Source: Lysobacter sp. FW306-1B-D06B
Lineage (GTDB): Bacteria; Pseudomonadota; Gammaproteobacteria; Xanthomonadales; Xanthomonadaceae
NCBI RefSeq assembly: GCF_038446665.1
Contig: NZ_CP151802.1
Coordinates: forward strand, 2,294,001 to 2,358,000
Length of the DNA stretch: 64,000 nt
Reading direction: 5' to 3'
Below are positions 63,347 to 64,000 of this stretch, in pieces. Both the position numbers and the translations under genes were made by a program. Numbering within the stretch: position 1 is the stretch's first letter; each line of letters begins with the position of its first letter. Below the pieces are notes generated by a model, which made no database searches, was not told where the DNA came from, and saw nothing but the letters and a program-made list of their open reading frames with translations.

Positions 63347-64000
63347 TCAACCCGCGGTCACTTCCGCTGCGGCGTTCGACTCGCGTCCATGCTCCGGCGC
63401 ATCGCCGTAATACTCGCGATACCACGCCACGAATCGCGCAATGCCTTCTTCCACCGTCACGCTGGGTGCATAGCCCATGTCGCGTGCGAGATCCGTGCAA
63501 TCGGCTTCGGTCGCGGGCACGTCGCCGGCCTGCAACGGCAGCATGCGCATCGTCGCCTTGCGCCCGAGGCATTGTTCGAGCACTTCGATGTAGCGCAACA
63601 GTTCGACGCTTTCACCGCTGCCGATGTTGTACAGCCGATAGGGCGCAACGCCACTGCTCGCGGGATCGGGCGAATGCCCGTCCCACCGCGTATCCACACC
63701 GGGCACGCGATCGAGCGCGCGCACCACGCCGGCGACGATGTCGTCGACATAGGTGAAGCTGCGCTTGTGGCGACCGTGGTTGAACACCGCAATCGGCTCG
63801 CTCGCCAGGATCGCGCGCGTGAACAGGAACAACGCCATGTCCGGCCGGCCCCACGGACCATACACGGTGAAGAAGCGCAGCCCGGTGCATGGCAATCCGT
63901 ACAGATGCGCGTAGCTGTGCGCCATCGCCTCGTTGGCTTTCTTGGTCGCGGCATAGAGCGTGAGCGGATGTTCGGTGTGCTGGTGTTCGGAGAACGGCAT
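63347..64000 (-). CDS. NAD-dependent sugar epimerase, UDP-glucuronate 4-epimerase type (partial, C-terminal part)
   Basis: The last 217 residues of a short-chain-dehydrogenase-type epimerase are visible; the N-terminal NAD-binding part lies beyond the right edge, and the first Met seen is internal. [20 protein letters not shown] holds the catalytic Tyr-X3-Lys. [40 protein letters not shown] and [20 protein letters not shown] are strings typical of UDP-glucuronate 4-epimerases (CapI/LspL type), which supply UDP-galacturonate for surface polysaccharides. The C terminus has a short non-conserved tail. Confidence 0.9.
   Translation of the reverse strand: MPFSEHQHTEHPLTLYAATKKANEAMAHSYAHLYGLPCTGLRFFTVYGPWGRPDMALFLFTRAILASEPIAVFNHGRHKRSFTYVDDIVAGVVRALDRVPGVDTRWDGHSPDPASSGVAPYRLYNIGSGESVELLRYIEVLEQCLGRKATMRMLPLQAGDVPATEADCTDLARDMGYAPSVTVEEGIARFVAWYREYYGDAPEHGRESNAAAEVTAG

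Overview
This window is high-GC chromosomal DNA from a gammaproteobacterium of the Xanthomonadaceae (Lysobacteraceae) type, closest in feel to Lysobacter or Luteimonas. That rests on inference from several signs: the protein sequences, the Xanthomonas-style LexA box TTAGTAGTATTGCTACTAA, the gene orders lexA-recA-recX-alaS-csrA and rpsP-rimM-trmD-rplS, abundant palindromic REP-like repeats between genes, and frequent 4-base start/stop overlaps. I see no prophage, transposase, CRISPR array or plasmid gene; the content is core chromosome.

Layout. 1-4.9 kb (minus strand): a phosphate-acquisition cluster of an OprP-type porin, two different PstS proteins and the start of pstC, with Pho-box-like repeats ahead of the porin and both pstS genes. 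5-7.1 kb (minus): enoyl-CoA hydratase, a small Cys-rich protein and endonuclease III, joined by overlapping start/stop codons. 7.3-12.7 kb: an FKBP-like protein with a degenerate active site; an overlapping DUF1289/Nudix/sulfurtransferase set; a PstS-OmpA fusion protein with its own Pho-box-like element; an enoyl-CoA isomerase; and a PCu(A)C copper chaperone. 12.8-19.6 kb (minus): thioesterase, uvrA, a BON/OmpA-like lipoprotein and a secreted subtilase.

20-29.7 kb (plus): rplU-rpmA-obgE, then rpsT (minus), then murJ, ribF-ileS-lspA-ispH and tRNA-Thr(CGT). 29.9-34.5 kb: a PNPOx-like protein with a Lys/Ala-rich tail, radA, three unrecognised small genes and purU. 34.6-39.6 kb (minus): a complete EmrAB-type tripartite drug efflux operon with its MarR regulator and a clear operator. 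39.6-48.2 kb: ypjD, ffh, rpsP-rimM-trmD-rplS, a Mut7-C RNase-like protein, a MATE exporter, hslR and a DUF937 protein.

48.3-53.4 kb (minus): katG and mutS. 53.8-62.7 kb (plus): an orphan TonB-dependent receptor, pncC, the SOS genes lexA-recA-recX, alaS and csrA. 62.7-64 kb: tRNA-Ser(GCT), tRNA-Arg(ACG) and the C-terminal part of a UDP-glucuronate-epimerase-like gene that runs off the edge.

Themes. DNA repair is well represented (nth, uvrA, radA, mutS, lexA, recA, recX). Phosphate uptake has at least three candidate binding proteins in the first 12 kb, all preceded by Pho-like repeats. Several genes, most clearly lexA and the marR of the efflux operon, have a -10 hexamer about 8 bases before the start codon and no Shine-Dalgarno, so they are probably leaderless. 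Most intergenic space is filled by a few recurring inverted-repeat families. All functional calls come from reading translations and motifs; no database search was run.
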